From positions 1-6,104 of the forward strand of contig CAIWNO010000188.1 in NCBI GenBank assembly GCA_903914045.1: a stretch of DNA of 6,104 nucleotides, written 5' to 3'. A model generated the notes under the pieces. The model was not told the origin of the DNA and made no database searches. It saw only the letters and a list, made by a program, of their open reading frames with translations. Made by a program: the position numbers and the translations under genes. This DNA comes from an uncultured bacterium (GTDB lineage Bacteria > Planctomycetota > Phycisphaerae > Phycisphaerales > SM1A02). Below, piece after piece: positions 5,487 through 6,104 of this stretch; the first letter of the stretch is position 1; every line of letters starts with the position of its first letter.

Positions 5487-6104
5487 CTACAAAGTTGGTT
5501 GCGCTGCAGGAGTCGCGGTTGGCTGTGCGTTTGGTTGCGCAGGCAATGGCGCAGTGGTTGGACTTGGCGCAGGCGTAACGGGCGCGGTTTTTACGCCGCT
5601 TGGCGGCATCATGGCTGGATCAGCTGGCGGCATGACATTTGGTAGCGGGGATTTAATTCCAGAAATAGGCTCAACTACAGGACCAAGTTCAGGCATTTCA
5701 AAAGGCGTGACATCCGTGTTCTTTAACGCGCTTCCACTGGTGTTCTCTGGTTGATTACCCGTGATATCACCGTTGTTGATGCCCCAGCCGCCAAGACCTT
5801 TGGTGGCATCCTCCGCGCTTGGCACTTTCAATTCAGAGGTCCAATTAATTTGCGCTTGACCAAGTTGCGTGCCCGTGGCAAACGCCAAATCAACAAGTGA
5901 AATCTGCCAACCCGCAAGCGCCGTCACCTCTTTACTTTGCGCGTCTCCCAAACGGCTGGCGGCGTCAAGCACATCCGTGCTGGTGCGAATGCCCAAATCA
6001 AATTGGCGCTTCTCGCCCTCATACGTTCTGCCGGCAAGCGCTGTCTCCAAACGCGCCGCAAGAATGCGCCGCCACGAGTTCTGCAAATTGTCCATGGCGT
6101 TGAA
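5487..6104 (-). CDS. TolC-family outer-membrane efflux protein, C-terminal part (cut by window edge)
   Basis: The reverse strand is open from the window edge to a TAG at 5487, giving 205 residues; an ATG at 6095 lies inside the fold and is not the start. Residues about 4-83 form the last coiled-coil repeat of a TolC-type protein: a helix around NSWRRILAARLETALAGRTYE, then QFDLGIRTSTDVLDAASRL (34-52, the typical 'R...G..t..DVLdAq..L'), then a long helix DAQSKEVTALAGWQISLVDLAFATG ending the barrel/tunnel region. The family forms trimeric outer-membrane channels for type I secretion or RND/ABC efflux, usually with an adaptor and an inner-membrane pump, which would be encoded outside this window. 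Beyond the fold is a tail of about 110 residues with no TolC similarity; the last 63 are Pro/Ala/Thr-rich with about 18 prolines. The gene converges on the prepilin-like gene. Confidence 0.82.
   Translation of the reverse strand, partial: FNAMDNLQNSWRRILAARLETALAGRTYEGEKRQFDLGIRTSTDVLDAASRLGDAQSKEVTALAGWQISLVDLAFATGTQLGQAQINWTSELKVPSAEDATKGLGGWGINNGDITGNQPENTSGSALKNTDVTPFEMPELGPVVEPISGIKSPLPNVMPPADPAMMPPSGVKTAPVTPAPSPTTAPLPAQPNAQPTATPAAQPTL

Noticed and set aside
5326..5754. Plus-strand frame of 142 codons with a glycine-rich, glycine-zipper-like stretch
   Set aside because: It is the antisense of the Pro/Ala-rich TolC tail; proline and alanine codons read backwards give Gly, Ala and Cys. 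It also overlaps the end of the prepilin-like gene.

Overview
The window looks like a piece of a planctomycete chromosome, most likely from the Phycisphaerae/Phycisphaerales side. No rRNA or other marker gene is present, so this rests on three traits. One is a secreted protein ending in two dockerin-like calcium-binding repeats of the D-x-D-x-S-G-x-V-D-S-G-D type with CxxC-like cysteines between them. Another is a pseudopilin-like protein with an A/F processing site (KAFTLVELLVV) and a C-terminal 'ELRDMRRWA' region. The third is a near absence of Shine-Dalgarno sequences. Base composition is moderately GC-rich throughout, and no mobile element, CRISPR array, tRNA or rRNA was seen.

Layout. 1-1630 (minus strand) holds a two-gene unit: a divergent DUF1015-family gene (422-1630), followed 22 bases later by the start of serA, D-3-phosphoglycerate dehydrogenase (399 down to 1, cut by the window edge). 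These point to serine biosynthesis. After a 211-base divergent gap, 1842-2942 (plus) encodes an HD-GYP-type cyclic-di-GMP phosphodiesterase with an unrecognised N-terminal half. 63 bases later lies a small protein consisting almost only of a sigma-70 region-4-like helix-turn-helix (3006-3260, plus). Converging on it is the exported dockerin-repeat protein (3326-4360, minus). Divergent from that is the prepilin-like gene (4388-5347, plus); a 10-base palindrome in the short gap between them reads as a -10 box on both strands. The right end (5487-6104, minus) is the C-terminal part of a TolC-family outer-membrane efflux protein with a long Pro/Ala-rich tail. A clean 8-bp hairpin lies in the gap between these last two convergent genes.

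How the genes work together. Only the serA/DUF1015 pair is a convincing functional unit. The HD-GYP and HTH genes could form a small signalling pair. The dockerin protein, pseudopilin and TolC protein are all envelope or secretion related but need not act together.

Most worth a second look: the DUF1015 protein seems to lack the family's most conserved motif; the pseudopilin gene's leader appears to be in the wrong frame, with a conventional leader lying in another frame just upstream; the stand-alone region-4 protein follows the HD-GYP gene; and the HD-GYP protein has an unassigned N-terminal domain. I see no clear evidence of an entirely new multi-gene system.
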